Shown here: piece by piece, positions 50,469 to 62,553 of the stretch
How positions within the stretch are numbered: position 1 is the first letter of the stretch
Layout: every line of letters begins with the position of its first letter
Origin: Sphingomonas hylomeconis
GTDB lineage: Bacteria; Pseudomonadota; Alphaproteobacteria; Sphingomonadales; Sphingomonadaceae
Reading direction: 5' to 3'
NCBI RefSeq assembly: GCF_025370105.1
Contig: NZ_JANQBK010000003.1
Coordinates: 1 to 64,000, forward strand
DNA: 64,000 nucleotides
Program-made: the position numbers and the translations under genes
The notes under the pieces: generated by a model
The model's database searches: none
Seen by the model: only the letters and a program-made list of their open reading frames with translations
Told to the model about the DNA's origin: nothing

Positions 50469-51310
50469 AAGCCTTCCCCGATGCGGCTCCAGCGCGCGGC
50501 GGTGAACCAGGTCCAGGGCAGCAGCCAGGAGGCGCTGCCGTCGGTCGAGAAGAAGCCGATCACCGCCTTGCCCTCGAGATTTTCAAGCGGGACCATGCCG
50601 ATGCCCTGGCCTTCGACCTGCGGAAAGCGGCTGTCGGCGCTGTCGTCGCGATTGTCGCCCATCATGAAGACATGGCCGGCCGGGACAGCGAAGACGCCGG
50701 TATCGTCGGCGATCGTGGTGCCGCGATCGAGCACGTCATAGCTGCGGCCGCCGGGGAGCGTCTCGCGGAAGCGCTCGTAGCGGCAGATCGGCTGGCCCTT
50801 GTCGGTGTCCTGATAGGCGGCGCCGCATTCCTGCGGCCCGAAATTGGGCGTCAGCGGCAGCGTAAAATCGGCGATGCGCTCCTTGGGCACGGCGACGCCG
50901 TTGAGGATCAGCTGCCCGTCGCGCATCTGGATCGTGTCGCCGGGCAGGCCGATGACGCGCTTGATGTAATCCGTCCTGTTGCCCGGTGGCGCCTTGAACA
51001 CCACGACGTCGCCGCGCGTCGGCAGATTGGCGAAGATCCGGCCGGGGATCAGCGGCACGCTGAACGGCAGCGAATGCTTCGAATAGCCGTAATTCCATTT
51101 CGAGATGAACAGATAGTCGCCGATCAGCAACCGCGGCAGCATCGATTCGCTGGGAATCGAGAAAGGCGAAAAGATGAAGCTGCGGAAGATCAGCACCACG
51201 ACCATCAGCTTGAGCAGGAAGGTCAGCGTCTCGCGCGTCTCGGATCTAGGTTTCGCAGGCGCAGGCGCGACGGGCGCGGTGTCGCTGGACAAGGTATCGA
51301 TATCGGACAT
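50465..51310 (-). CDS. lepB: Signal peptidase I
   Basis: 281 aa. Removes signal peptides. One N-terminal membrane anchor (FLLKLMVVVLIFRSFIF); the catalytic Ser lies in SIPSESMLPRLLIGD and the catalytic Lys in DYIKRVIGLPGD; box E is MMGDNRDDSADSR. An acidic N-terminal cytoplasmic segment precedes the anchor. First gene of lepB-rnc-era. Confidence 0.95.
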   Translation of the reverse strand: MSDIDTLSSDTAPVAPAPAKPRSETRETLTFLLKLMVVVLIFRSFIFSPFSIPSESMLPRLLIGDYLFISKWNYGYSKHSLPFSVPLIPGRIFANLPTRGDVVVFKAPPGNRTDYIKRVIGLPGDTIQMRDGQLILNGVAVPKERIADFTLPLTPNFGPQECGAAYQDTDKGQPICRYERFRETLPGGRSYDVLDRGTTIADDTGVFAVPAGHVFMMGDNRDDSADSRFPQVEGQGIGMVPLENLEGKAVIGFFSTDGSASWLLPWTWFTAARWSRIGEGF

Positions 51311-51411
51311 TGGCGCGGTTTGCGGCGGCGGGACCCAAGCGTCAAGCTGGCGGTTGTAACCCGCGGGCGCTAGGCCGATCTAACAGCCACAAGACAATTC
51401 CGAGGTGACCG

Positions 51412-52905
51412 ATGCCCACTGCCGACTGGAGCGCGATCGAGGCGCTGCCTGCCCGCCCGCTGACCGACCTGTTCGCCGGCGATAGCGGACGACTCGAAGC
51501 CTTTTCACTGGATGTGGCGGGGCTGCATTTCGATTGGTCCAAGACGCATCTGACGCGCGAGGCGGTGGCGGCGTTCGAGGCGCTGGCCAAGGCGCAGGGG
51601 CTGAGCGCCAAGCGCGAGGCGCTGTTCGGCGGGGAGGTGGTCAACGTCACCGAGGGGCGCGCGGTCGAACATACCGCCGAGCGCGGTGAGGGGTCGGAAG
51701 AGGCCGTGGCCAAGGCACGCGCGCTGCAATCGCGGATGCGCGCGCTGATCGACGCGATCGAGGCGGATGCGCTCGGGCCGGTGCGGCATATCCTGCATGT
51801 CGGGATCGGCGGATCGGCGCTGGGCCCCGACCTGCTGATCGACGCGCTGGGGCGCGATGCCGATCGCTACGACGTGGCGATCGTCGCCAATATCGATGGC
51901 GTGGCGCTGGAGGATGCGTTCAAGCGCTTCGATCCCGATGCCACGTTGCTGGTCATCGCCTCCAAGACCTTCACCACCACCGAGACGATGACCAACGCGC
52001 AGAGCGTGCTGCAATGGATGTCGGAGCACGGCGTGTCGGACGTGTACGGCAAGGTGATCGCGCTGACCGCCGATCCCGACAAGGCACTGGAATGGGGCGT
52101 GGACGAGACGCGCATCCTGCCGTTCAGCGAAAGCGTCGGCGGGCGGTACTCCCTGTGGTCGTCGATCGGCTTTCCCGCGGCGCTGGCGCTGGGCTGGGAC
52201 TGTTTCGAGGAACTGCTCGAAGGCGCAGCCGAGATGGACCGGCATTTCCGCCTCACCGCCTTGCACGAGAATGCGCCGGCGCTCGCCGCTTTTGCGGATC
52301 TCTATTACACGCAGGTGCGCCACGCCGAGACGCGCGCGACCTTCGCTTATGATCAGCGGCTGAAACTGCTGCCGCCCTATCTCCAGCAACTGGAGATGGA
52401 ATCGAACGGCAAGGCCGTGACGACCGATGGCGAGCCGCTCGGCCGGCCGAGCGCGGCGATCACCTGGGGCGGGGTCGGTACCGAGGCGCAGCATGCCGTG
52501 TTCCAGCTGCTGCATCAGGGCACGCATCTCGTGCCGGTCGAATTCGTCGCCTGTATCGAGCCGGGCGATACGCTGGGCGAGGAGCATCACCGGCAGCTGC
52601 TGATGAATGCGTTCGCGCAAGGCGCCGCGCTGATGGCGGGCAAGCAGACCGACGATCCGGCGCGCAGCTATTCGGGCGACCGGCCGAGCGCGACGATCCT
52701 GCTCGAGGATCTCGATGCCCGCTCGCTGGGCGCGCTGATCGCGTTCTACGAGCACCGCGTGTTCGTCAACGGCGTGCTGCTGGGGATCAATTCGTTCGAC
52801 CAGTTCGGCGTCGAGCTGGGCAAGGAAATGGCCAAGGCGGCGGTCGAGGGCGGGCAGAGCTTCGATGCCTCGACCGACGATCTGATCAAGCGGGCGTTCG
52901 GGTAA
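51412..52905 (+). CDS. pgi: Glucose-6-phosphate isomerase
   Basis: 497 aa. Interconverts glucose 6-phosphate and fructose 6-phosphate. Motifs GIGGSALGPDLLI, IASKTFTTTETMTNA, GGRYSLWSSIGFP, MESNGKAV, HQGTHLVPVEFV and the C-terminal LGINSFDQFGVELGK with the catalytic Lys. Slightly shorter than the E. coli enzyme. Single gene, followed by a palindromic repeat. Confidence 0.95.
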   Translation: MPTADWSAIEALPARPLTDLFAGDSGRLEAFSLDVAGLHFDWSKTHLTREAVAAFEALAKAQGLSAKREALFGGEVVNVTEGRAVEHTAERGEGSEEAVAKARALQSRMRALIDAIEADALGPVRHILHVGIGGSALGPDLLIDALGRDADRYDVAIVANIDGVALEDAFKRFDPDATLLVIASKTFTTTETMTNAQSVLQWMSEHGVSDVYGKVIALTADPDKALEWGVDETRILPFSESVGGRYSLWSSIGFPAALALGWDCFEELLEGAAEMDRHFRLTALHENAPALAAFADLYYTQVRHAETRATFAYDQRLKLLPPYLQQLEMESNGKAVTTDGEPLGRPSAAITWGGVGTEAQHAVFQLLHQGTHLVPVEFVACIEPGDTLGEEHHRQLLMNAFAQGAALMAGKQTDDPARSYSGDRPSATILLEDLDARSLGALIAFYEHRVFVNGVLLGINSFDQFGVELGKEMAKAAVEGGQSFDASTDDLIKRAFG

Positions 52906-52925
52906 GCCGACCGCTCCCAACACAC

Positions 52926-53015
52926 CCGTCATCCTGACGAACGTCAGGATCCATCGCGCCACACGGATGATCGCCCGACAGGTGAAATGGATCCTGCCTG
53001 TCGTCAGGATGACGG
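52926..53015. repeat. Palindromic intergenic repeat, family A/B copy 2
   Basis: 90 nt with perfect 15-bp outer arms (CCGTCATCCTGACGA and its complement). The central part, ATCCATCGCGCCACACGGATG, closely matches the copy at 30371-30468, showing one dispersed family. It lies between pgi and gor, 15 nt before the gor ATG, so it may shape the gor leader RNA. Confidence 0.75.
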
Positions 53016-53030
53016 CACTAGGAATGTATC

Positions 53031-54380
53031 ATGAGTGACTACGACTACGACCTGTTCGTCATCGGTGCCGGCAGCGGCGGGGTGCGCGCCGCGCGCGTGT
53101 CTGCCGCGCACGGCGCCAAGGTGGCGATCGCCGAGGAATATCGCGTCGGCGGGACCTGCGTGATCCGCGGCTGCGTGCCCAAGAAACTGCTGATCTACGG
53201 CGCACATTTCGCCGAGGATCTGAAGGACGCCAAGCGCTTCGGCTGGAACGTGCCCGACACGTACGACTTCGACTGGAAGGTGCTGCGCGACAATGTGATG
53301 GAGGAGGTCGACCGGATCAACGGCGCCTATACCAACACGCTGACCAACCACGATGTCGAGATCATCGCCGAACGCGCCGAGGTCACCGGCCCGCACAATG
53401 TGAAACTGGCCGGCGGGCGCGAGATCACCGCCAAGACGATCCTGATCGCCACTGGTGCCCGGCCCTCGGTGCCCGATTGCCCCGGTGCCGAGCTCGGCAT
53501 CACCTCGAACGAGGCATTCCATCTGGACGCGGTGCCCAAGCGCATCCTGATCGCCGGCGCGGGCTATATCGCCAACGAATTCGCCGGGATCTTCCACCAG
53601 CTCGGCGCGCACGTCACGCTGATCAACCGCAGCGACGTGATCCTGCGCGGCTATGACGAATCGATCCGCGATCGCCTGCTGCAGATCTCGATGATGAAGG
53701 GAATCGAATTCCGCTTCCACGCCGAGTTCCAGGGGATCGAGCAACTCGACGATGGCTGCCTCAAGGTCAGCATGTCGGGGCACGAGCCGATCACCGTCGA
53801 TTGCGTGATGTTCGCCACCGGACGCGAGCCCAATACCGAAGGGCTGGGGCTGGCGAACGCTGGCGTGGAGCTCGACGCGAAAGGCGCCGTGGTCGTCGAC
53901 GACGACAATCGCTCGACCTGTGACAGCATCTATGCGGTGGGCGACGTGACCAACCGCGTGCAGCTGACTCCGGTCGCGATCCGCGAGGGCCAGGCCTTTG
54001 CCGACAGCGTGTTCGGCGGCAAGCCGACGCGGGTCGATTACGAGAATATCCCGGCGGCAGTGTTCAGCCATCCGCCGATGGCGGGCGTGGGAATGACCGA
54101 GAGCGAGGCGAAGAACAAGCTCGGCTCGTGCAAGGTCTATACGTCCGATTTCCGCCCGATGAAGAACGTGCTGGCCGGCCGCAACGAGCGCGCGCTCTAC
54201 AAGATGGTCTGCGACAGCGACACCGGCAAGGTGCTCGGGCTGCACATGATCGGCCCGGACGCGCCGGAGATCCTGCAGGCGGCGGCGATCGCGGTGAAGG
54301 CCGGCCTGACCAAGGACGCGTTCGACCAGACGGTCGCGCTGCACCCGTCGATGGCGGAAGAACTGGTGCTGATGCGGTGA
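53031..54380 (+). CDS. gor: Glutathione-disulfide reductase
   Basis: 449 aa. NADPH-dependent reduction of oxidised glutathione. FAD motif VIGAGSGGVRAAR, redox-active GTCVIRGCVPKK, NADP Rossmann motif AGAGYIANEFAG with basic residues following, FAD motif YAVGDVTNR, and the C-terminal dimer active-site His in LHPSMAEELV. No signal peptide. Confidence 0.93.
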   Translation: MSDYDYDLFVIGAGSGGVRAARVSAAHGAKVAIAEEYRVGGTCVIRGCVPKKLLIYGAHFAEDLKDAKRFGWNVPDTYDFDWKVLRDNVMEEVDRINGAYTNTLTNHDVEIIAERAEVTGPHNVKLAGGREITAKTILIATGARPSVPDCPGAELGITSNEAFHLDAVPKRILIAGAGYIANEFAGIFHQLGAHVTLINRSDVILRGYDESIRDRLLQISMMKGIEFRFHAEFQGIEQLDDGCLKVSMSGHEPITVDCVMFATGREPNTEGLGLANAGVELDAKGAVVVDDDNRSTCDSIYAVGDVTNRVQLTPVAIREGQAFADSVFGGKPTRVDYENIPAAVFSHPPMAGVGMTESEAKNKLGSCKVYTSDFRPMKNVLAGRNERALYKMVCDSDTGKVLGLHMIGPDAPEILQAAAIAVKAGLTKDAFDQTVALHPSMAEELVLMR

Positions 54381-54424
54381 ATCGTACTTGAGCCCGTCCC
54401 CTGCAGCGGGGCTAAGATAAAGAA

Positions 54425-54458
54425 AGGCCGCCGTCCCGATTGGGACGGCGGCCTTTCT
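54425..54458. terminator. Strong bidirectional intrinsic terminator
   Basis: A perfect 15-bp stem AAAGGCCGCCGTCCC / GGGACGGCGGCCTTT with loop GATT and A/T ends on both sides. It lies between the convergent gor (stop 54380) and TonB receptor (stop 54478) and would end both transcripts. Confidence 0.93.
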
Positions 54459-54477
54459 GTTAGCGCTCGGGCGGCGA

Positions 54478-57400
54478 TCAGAAGCTGAAGCGGGCGCCGA
54501 TACGGATCAGGTAGAGCGAGCGGCGGATTTCCAGCTGCTTGGCGTTAGGCTCGATGAAGCTCGAGTAACGGTATTGCACGCAGGGCTGGTTCGGTGCGCT
54601 GTTGATCTGGCCCGACGTCGGCGCCGTTCCCGTTGCGACCGGTGCCGAAAGGCACTGCACCCGCACAGTATCTTCGACATACGGGAACACTGCCTGGCGG
54701 AAGCCACCCCAATTCTTGTTCAGCAGGTTCGGCAGGTTCTCGATATCGGCAAAGACCGAGATGCGTGAGTTGCCCACGAAGGTCGGCAGCTGCTGCTCGA
54801 GATGAAGATCGAGGCGGGTATAAGCCCGCGACCGCGCGAGGTTGCGCGGGGCGATCTTGCCGCGGAAGTCCTTCAGCTTGGTGTTGCCGATCAGGCCTTC
54901 AAGCGCATTCTGCGTTGCCGTGCTGTCATAGCTGACGATCGGGTCGGTCGTGCCGGTCGGCACGTACAGCAGGAAGCGATCGTCACGGCCGGTGACACCG
55001 AATACGGCGCTCCGGGTCACGTTTGCGGCATCCTCCATCGTGAAGCTGTACGGGCGACCCGCCTGGGTTTCACCGAACAGCTGAATGATGGTCTTATAGT
55101 CGCCGAAGAAGGCGTGGTTGAAGCCCGCGCTGTACTTGAACGACCATTTCACCTGATCGTTCGCCGTGCCGTAAGCGGCACCGCTGCCATCGATGAAGGC
55201 GCCGTTGCCATAGTTGGAGCCGGCCGTCGACGAGGTTGCCGGTGCCTGATCCTTCACGTCCTGGATCGCATAGGACAGGCCGAGATCGAGGCCGAAATCG
55301 AAGTTCTTTTCGACGCGGACGACACCGATATGGCTGCGGCCCTTGCTGGAGTTGGTCAGCAGGATGTCCGTGTTGGTGTTGGTGCCGACGAGCGGACCGT
55401 AACGATCGCGGCCGTCAGGCAGCTTGCCGATCACGGTGGAGCGCAGATCGGTGAAGAACACCGCGGCATTGGTCTTGCTGAAATAGTAATCGGCGCCGAA
55501 GTGCCAGCCGCCGCCCAGGAAGTTGCGCGGCGTCCAATCGGCCGACAGGGTTGCCTTGGTAACGTTGGGGATTTCGAAATCCGGATCCAGCGCGTTGATA
55601 TTGGCCAGGCCGTTTGCCCCGGTATTGGGGATCTGCGCCTGCAAGCCAGCGGGGATCGACGTGCCCGTGACGTTATTGAGCAGCGACTGCCCCTGCGCGA
55701 CCGGAATGTTGGCGCCGTTCAGCTGATAGCCGGTGGTGCATGCTGCGCTGATCGCGCAGCGCTGCACGGTCACCGAGTTGATCGACACTCCACCGATGCC
55801 AGCACCGGCATTGGAATAGCTGTTCGACAGATACACGTCAGGCGTGCCGCCGCCGAAGATACCGGCGCCACCGCGGATCTTGAAATCGTCGATCGGCTCC
55901 CAATCGAAGCCGGCGCGCGGCTGGAACAGGCCCTTGCCCTTGATCGTGCTGGTGTTGGAGAAGCCGTACCGCGCGGTGAAGCCGGCGTTGAGCGGCACCG
56001 CCGTCGGCGCAGCGAACGTGTCGTAGCGGGCGCCGAAATTGACGTTCAGGCGATCGGTGACGGCGACGTCGTCCTGGATGCCGAAGGTGAACTGCGTGTA
56101 GTTGAAGTCGGCAGCGGCGTCGTCCGGATTGCCGGTCGCGGTGTTCTGGTACGTGACCGAGCTTGCCGTCCGTGCCCGGAAATCTTCGATCGAGTCGAAG
56201 TAATAGTTACCCAACGTGTTCTGCAGGAACAGGTTGAAGATGCCGACGCGGTTCATTTCGCCGAACACGCGCAGATCATGCTTGCCCATGGTCAGGCGCG
56301 CGACGAGCGAGCCACCATAGGTGTCGGTGTTGAACACGTTCGACTGGGTCGAATTTTCCGTGCCGAGCGACAGGATCGGGTTGTTCGAGCCGCACGACGT
56401 GGGCGTGTCGTTGGTCGTGTTGGCCGGCGAACCGATCGCCGAACCGTTGGTGGCATCGGTGCAGACACGCAACTGGGACAGCGGCGCGCCGCCGGCCGGG
56501 CGGCCACGCTCATAGCTCTTGTACAGGAAGCGCGCTTCGGTCGAGAACGTGTCCGACCAGGTCGAATTGAGCTGCGCGATGCCGGCGCGGAGCAATTCGG
56601 TGCCGCCATAGCTGTTCGATTCGAGGCCGAAGCCGGGGGTCGAGCTGCTGGTGCTGACGTTGCCCTGGATCTGGTTTTCGTCATAGGCATTGATGTACGA
56701 CACCGACAGGCGCTGCTTGTCGGTGATGTTCCAGGTCAGCTTGCCGACGAATTTCTCGTCCTTGTCCTGCGACAGGGCGAGGATGCCACCTGCTTCGTAG
56801 CCGTTGAAGGCCGACGATGCCGCGGCCTGAACCGCATTGATCTTGTCGGTGGTCAGGCCGGGAATGACGGTCAGCGCAGGCGAGAACGGATTACCCTGCG
56901 TGTTGCGCTCGCCCGAGATCATGAAGAATAATTTGTCCTTGATGATCGGGCCGGACAGCGTCGCGCCATAGGTCTCGCTCTTATAGTCGAGGTTGGTGTC
57001 GGTACCGCCGATCTTCTCGCCCGACAGGCCATCGGTGTTCTGCGAATAGAAACCAGTGCCGTGGAACTTGTTCGTACCGGTCTGCAGCACGGCATCCACC
57101 GCGCCGCCGAGGAAGTTGCCCTGGCGGACGTCGTAAGGCGCGATCGAGACCGAGAACTGGCCGATCGAATCGATCGGTACCGGGCCACGGCGCGTGGGGT
57201 TGGCATCGGGGTTGAGGCCGAAATTGTCGCTGACGATCACGCCGTCGATCGAGAAGCGATTGAAGCGCGGGTTGACGCCAGCGAAGGAGATCGAGCGACC
57301 ACCCGAGGCGGTGTCTTCCATACGGGCGAAGGGATCGCGGCGCATGAGATCGCGAATGTCGCGGTTGACGGTCGCCACGGCGGCGATGTCGGTGCGGCTG

Positions 57401-57804
57401 AGCACCGTCTGCGGACCGTCCGAGGTAGTGCCGGCGCCGGCAACGGACGATGCGGTAACGACGATGTCGGCCGTGTCAGCCGTGATCTCGACCGGCACCG
57501 TGTATGGCTGGCCGACGATCGTGTTGATGTCGGTGACCGAGGCGTTGCCCTGCGCGCTCGTCACTTCGACGGTGTAGGGGCCGCCGGGCAGCAGGCCGGA
57601 CAGGCTGAACGACCCATCGGCCGTCGTCGTCGTCGTCGCGCGCGAGCCGGTGGCGGTGTTCAGAACGACGACATCAGCAGCGGCAACGGGCGCGCCATCC
57701 TGCGTCACGGTACCGCGGATCGTCGTGGTGGTTTCCTGCGCCATCGCGGCGGCGGGTGCGAGCAGCGCAATCGCTGCCACACCAAGGAACAAATTGTTTC
57801 TCAT
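54478..57804 (-). CDS. Oar-type TonB-dependent receptor with carboxypeptidase-regulatory-like domain
   Basis: 1108 aa. Signal peptide (cleaved after AMA), then an N-terminal Ig-like carboxypeptidase regulatory domain (about 25-110: TTIRGTVTQDGAPVAAADVVVLN, GSFSLSGLLPGGPYTVEV), a plug domain with DIRDLMRRDPFARME and GVNPRFNRFSIDGV, and a large beta-barrel ending in an aromatic residue (RIGARFSF). This is the Oar/SusC-like branch of large receptors in sphingomonads, often for peptides, proteins or large glycans. No substrate genes adjoin. Highly expressed-looking codon use. Confidence 0.9.
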   Translation of the reverse strand: MRNNLFLGVAAIALLAPAAAMAQETTTTIRGTVTQDGAPVAAADVVVLNTATGSRATTTTTADGSFSLSGLLPGGPYTVEVTSAQGNASVTDINTIVGQPYTVPVEITADTADIVVTASSVAGAGTTSDGPQTVLSRTDIAAVATVNRDIRDLMRRDPFARMEDTASGGRSISFAGVNPRFNRFSIDGVIVSDNFGLNPDANPTRRGPVPIDSIGQFSVSIAPYDVRQGNFLGGAVDAVLQTGTNKFHGTGFYSQNTDGLSGEKIGGTDTNLDYKSETYGATLSGPIIKDKLFFMISGERNTQGNPFSPALTVIPGLTTDKINAVQAAASSAFNGYEAGGILALSQDKDEKFVGKLTWNITDKQRLSVSYINAYDENQIQGNVSTSSSTPGFGLESNSYGGTELLRAGIAQLNSTWSDTFSTEARFLYKSYERGRPAGGAPLSQLRVCTDATNGSAIGSPANTTNDTPTSCGSNNPILSLGTENSTQSNVFNTDTYGGSLVARLTMGKHDLRVFGEMNRVGIFNLFLQNTLGNYYFDSIEDFRARTASSVTYQNTATGNPDDAAADFNYTQFTFGIQDDVAVTDRLNVNFGARYDTFAAPTAVPLNAGFTARYGFSNTSTIKGKGLFQPRAGFDWEPIDDFKIRGGAGIFGGGTPDVYLSNSYSNAGAGIGGVSINSVTVQRCAISAACTTGYQLNGANIPVAQGQSLLNNVTGTSIPAGLQAQIPNTGANGLANINALDPDFEIPNVTKATLSADWTPRNFLGGGWHFGADYYFSKTNAAVFFTDLRSTVIGKLPDGRDRYGPLVGTNTNTDILLTNSSKGRSHIGVVRVEKNFDFGLDLGLSYAIQDVKDQAPATSSTAGSNYGNGAFIDGSGAAYGTANDQVKWSFKYSAGFNHAFFGDYKTIIQLFGETQAGRPYSFTMEDAANVTRSAVFGVTGRDDRFLLYVPTGTTDPIVSYDSTATQNALEGLIGNTKLKDFRGKIAPRNLARSRAYTRLDLHLEQQLPTFVGNSRISVFADIENLPNLLNKNWGGFRQAVFPYVEDTVRVQCLSAPVATGTAPTSGQINSAPNQPCVQYRYSSFIEPNAKQLEIRRSLYLIRIGARFSF

Positions 57805-57987
57805 GAAGTTTTCCCTTTTGAGCCCTACGCGCCCTGGTCCTGCGGATCGTTGTCCGTTGCAGGCGCCCCTGCGCTCCCAATATTTCGGTTACATGACATC
57901 CTGGTCACGTTGATAGGGTTGGTCGTAACGTTTCTTGCTGCGTTGCAAAAAGGCATCACATCAGGAGTGGCCGCTAAGCGGTTGGTA

Positions 57988-60162
<2,175 letters not shown>

Positions 60163-60190
60163 TCAAGCCGCCCGGCGGCAATGCGACGGT

Positions 60191-60379
60191 CTAATCGTCG
60201 TCTTCACCCGGCAACGCCTTGGCTTCCTCGTTGACGGCACGGCGATCGGCGGTCTTTTCCGCGCGCGTAGCCATCTCGTCCCACGCCTTGGCGGCGCGCG
60301 TCCAGCGGTCGCGGACATTATCGAGGGTCGCGGAATCGGCGTCGGTCTGGGCCTGACGGGCACGATCGCGATAGAACAT
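60191..60379 (-). CDS. Small hydrophilic protein of unknown function
   Basis: 62 aa, no signal peptide or membrane segment. Rich in charged residues and Ala; helical (RDRARQAQTDADSATLDNVRDRWTRAAKAWDEMA), ending in an acidic tail. Its position between cspA and ligA and its even amino-acid make-up suggest a real gene conserved in sphingomonads, but I do not recognise a family. Confidence 0.55.
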   Translation of the reverse strand: MFYRDRARQAQTDADSATLDNVRDRWTRAAKAWDEMATRAEKTADRRAVNEEAKALPGEDDD

Positions 60380-60464
60380 GGCGGTGGTATTCGTGGGAAA
60401 TTCCTCGTGTTCCAGGTGGAGAGAGTGGTGGGCGCCGGATCGCTCCGACGCCCGCCGACATCAA

Positions 60465-60671
60465 TCACGCAGAAGCGAGGTTCACGGCCGACATCTTGCC
60501 GCGGCGGTCCTGCTCCAGCTCGTAGGAGACGCGCTGCTCCTTATCGAGCGTGCGCATGCCAGCTGCTTCGACAGCGCTGATGTGCACAAAGGCGTCGTTC
60601 CCGCCGCCTTCAGGCGCGATGAAGCCATAGCCCTTGTCCGCGTTGAAAAATTTTACGGTGCCGATCGGCAT
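60465..60671 (-). CDS. cspA: Cold-shock protein (CspA family)
   Basis: 68 aa, a single cold-shock domain. RNP1 KGYGFIAP and RNP2 DAFVHIS are intact. ATG 60671 follows AAGGAAA. It binds single-stranded RNA/DNA; may act as antiterminator. A stable hairpin lies 40-71 nt upstream of the start. Confidence 0.94.
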   Translation of the reverse strand: MPIGTVKFFNADKGYGFIAPEGGGNDAFVHISAVEAAGMRTLDKEQRVSYELEQDRRGKMSAVNLASA

Positions 60672-60710
60672 AGGTATTTCCTTGGGTAGACGAAGCCGGG
60701 AAGAAAAGCC

Positions 60711-60742
60711 GAAAGCACCGTCCGGCCTCGGCCGGTGCTTTC
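60711..60742 (-). promoter_or_regulatory. Hairpin in the cspA leader
   Basis: A 10-bp stem GAAAGCACCG / CGGTGCTTTC, with an alternative inner CCGGCC/GGCCGG pairing, lies 40-71 nt upstream of cspA and is followed on the minus strand by a T-rich run (CTTTTCTT). It could be an attenuator or thermosensitive leader element of cspA. Sequence evidence only. Confidence 0.45.
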
Positions 60743-61007
60743 GATCGCGGTCGTATCGCCGGCCAGGGGCCGACGACGGTACGAAAGAACAGCCCAATCG
60801 CGCGGAGCCCGGGACTTTAGTCCAGGCATCCGTACCATCCGTTTACCTGCGAGCAGGGTATCGAGGGGCCAAGAACAGGGCTCCGGGGCTTTTACAAGCG
60901 GGAGCGCGTGAAGTCTCTCAGCCGTGCGATGCTTGTGGGCAATGTCACACGATGGGCCCGGTATAACAGACATTTGCCGGCCTGTCGCATGGTTTCGCGC
61001 GCAAGGC

Positions 61008-61472
61008 TCAAGCGACCGAATAGGTCGCCGCATAGCCGACCGGGAAATTGACCGAGCGGGCGATGAAGCAGACCTTGTGGATATCGGCATGGATCGCATC
61101 CGCGGCGGCGACGTCGCTGCCGTGGGCGAGGGCGATATGCGGGCGCAGCGTGGCGGCGAGAAAGCGGCCGGCGCCGTTGGGCATACTGTCGCCGCGGCCG
61201 ATCGGATCGTCGCGATAGCCGAGCACGGTGATCCCGGCGACGCTGGCATAATGTAAATACCAGAGCATGTGACAGGCCGAGAGGCTGGCGAGCAGCAGAT
61301 CCTCGGGATTGTGTAGCGTCGGATCGCCGCCCAGCAGCGGATCGTTGGAACAGGCGATCGGCGGCTTGCCCGGCGTCGCGACGGTCCAGTTGCGGTCGTA
61401 ATCGCGATAGCCGCTGGTGCCGGTGCCGCGATTGCCGGTCCATTCGATGCGACTGGTGTAATCGTGCTGCAT
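61008..61472 (-). CDS. OsmC family protein
   Basis: 154 aa. The active-site pattern is only partly conserved: LLASLSACHMLWYLHYA supplies the first catalytic Cys, and a second Cys occurs in ADIHKVCFIARSVN. The family comprises thiol-dependent peroxidases and related proteins. Start 61472 chosen over an upstream open frame. Single gene; 335 nt to cspA, holding the hairpin at 60711-60742 and no other recognised feature. Confidence 0.83.
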   Translation of the reverse strand: MQHDYTSRIEWTGNRGTGTSGYRDYDRNWTVATPGKPPIACSNDPLLGGDPTLHNPEDLLLASLSACHMLWYLHYASVAGITVLGYRDDPIGRGDSMPNGAGRFLAATLRPHIALAHGSDVAAADAIHADIHKVCFIARSVNFPVGYAATYSVA

Positions 61473-61503
61473 GCGGGGTGCTTTCGGTACGGCGGCGCGC
61501 GCA

Positions 61504-62553
61504 TCACCTGCTATAGCGTCGTTTGACCGCGCGGGCACCGCCGATCAGCCGCGACAGTGCGAGATCCTCGAACCCGGTATGGCCGAGGCCGAGATGATCG
61601 GGCCGCGCGGTGATCGCGTCGTGCAAGCCGATCGTGCCGCTGCGCAGCGCACAGCGGCTGGTATGGCCCCAGCGTCGCGCGGTTTCCCAGCGGATCAGCT
61701 TGCGGTCCTCGGCGCCGATCGGCCGCTGCGCGAAGAAGTGCGCCTGCAGCCGCGCCAGCGCGTCGCCGAGCCGGCGGAGTGTCGCGCCATCGGGCACTGG
61801 CAGTTGTGCCATCATGTGGCGGATCACCAGGCCGGCAATGTCGTCGGCCTGGTCGCCGAACGGCTCGGCATAAGCGCCGGCCAGCACCGCCGCGGCATTG
61901 GCATACATCGTCTCGGTATAGCGTTGCGAGGCGCCGCCCTCGTGGCGCCGGTACAGGACCAGCGGCGTATCGAGCCGCGCGATGCGGCCGCGGCGCGCCA
62001 TGCGGTGATAGAGATCGAAATCCTCGGCATAGAGCCGGTCGGGGTCGGTGAAGGGGTCGCCGATGGCGTCGGCGCGGAGCATGACGGAGGACCAGACGAG
62101 CGGGTTCTCGATCAGCAGCAGCCATTCGATCAGCGCCGGCGTGGTATGTGCGGTGCGCACCGCGGGATTGATCACGTCATCGTCGAGATAGGCCGCGGCA
62201 GTGCCGAGCAGCACGGTATCCGGATGTGCGTCGAGATAGGCGACCTGGGCGCGCAGCCGGTCGGGCCGGCACAGATCGTCCTGATCGAGACCCGCCAGAT
62301 AGCGTCCCCGCGCCTGCACCACGGCATGGTTGCGGGTGCGCACCGGACCCTGATTGATCGGGCTCTCGACGATGCGGAAGCGCGGGTCGTCGATCGCGGC
62401 GAGCACCGCGCGCGTATCGTCGGTCGAGCGATCGTCGACGATCACGACTTCGAAATCGGTGAAGGTCTGCGCCTGCAGGCTGGCGATCGTCGCCGGCAGG
62501 AATGCGGCACCGTTATACGCCGCCATGATCACGCTGACCGTTGGCGCGGTCAT
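61504..62553 (-). CDS. Family 2 glycosyltransferase
   Basis: 349 aa. GT-A fold: VSVIMAAYNGAAFLPATIASLQAQ, VIVDDRSTDDT, the DxD-like LDQDDLCRPDRL, and a YAEDFDLYHRMARRG motif carrying the catalytic acid. The C-terminal 130 residues are unassigned. No membrane segment. Start ATG 62553 overlaps the end of the FAD protein by 4 nt; a longer open frame lies inside that gene. Confidence 0.88.
   Translation of the reverse strand: MTAPTVSVIMAAYNGAAFLPATIASLQAQTFTDFEVVIVDDRSTDDTRAVLAAIDDPRFRIVESPINQGPVRTRNHAVVQARGRYLAGLDQDDLCRPDRLRAQVAYLDAHPDTVLLGTAAAYLDDDVINPAVRTAHTTPALIEWLLLIENPLVWSSVMLRADAIGDPFTDPDRLYAEDFDLYHRMARRGRIARLDTPLVLYRRHEGGASQRYTETMYANAAAVLAGAYAEPFGDQADDIAGLVIRHMMAQLPVPDGATLRRLGDALARLQAHFFAQRPIGAEDRKLIRWETARRWGHTSRCALRSGTIGLHDAITARPDHLGLGHTGFEDLALSRLIGGARAVKRRYSR

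Noticed and set aside
54802..56931. 709-codon plus-strand frame opposite the TonB receptor
   Set aside because: Shadow frame; the minus strand has signal peptide, plug and barrel features.
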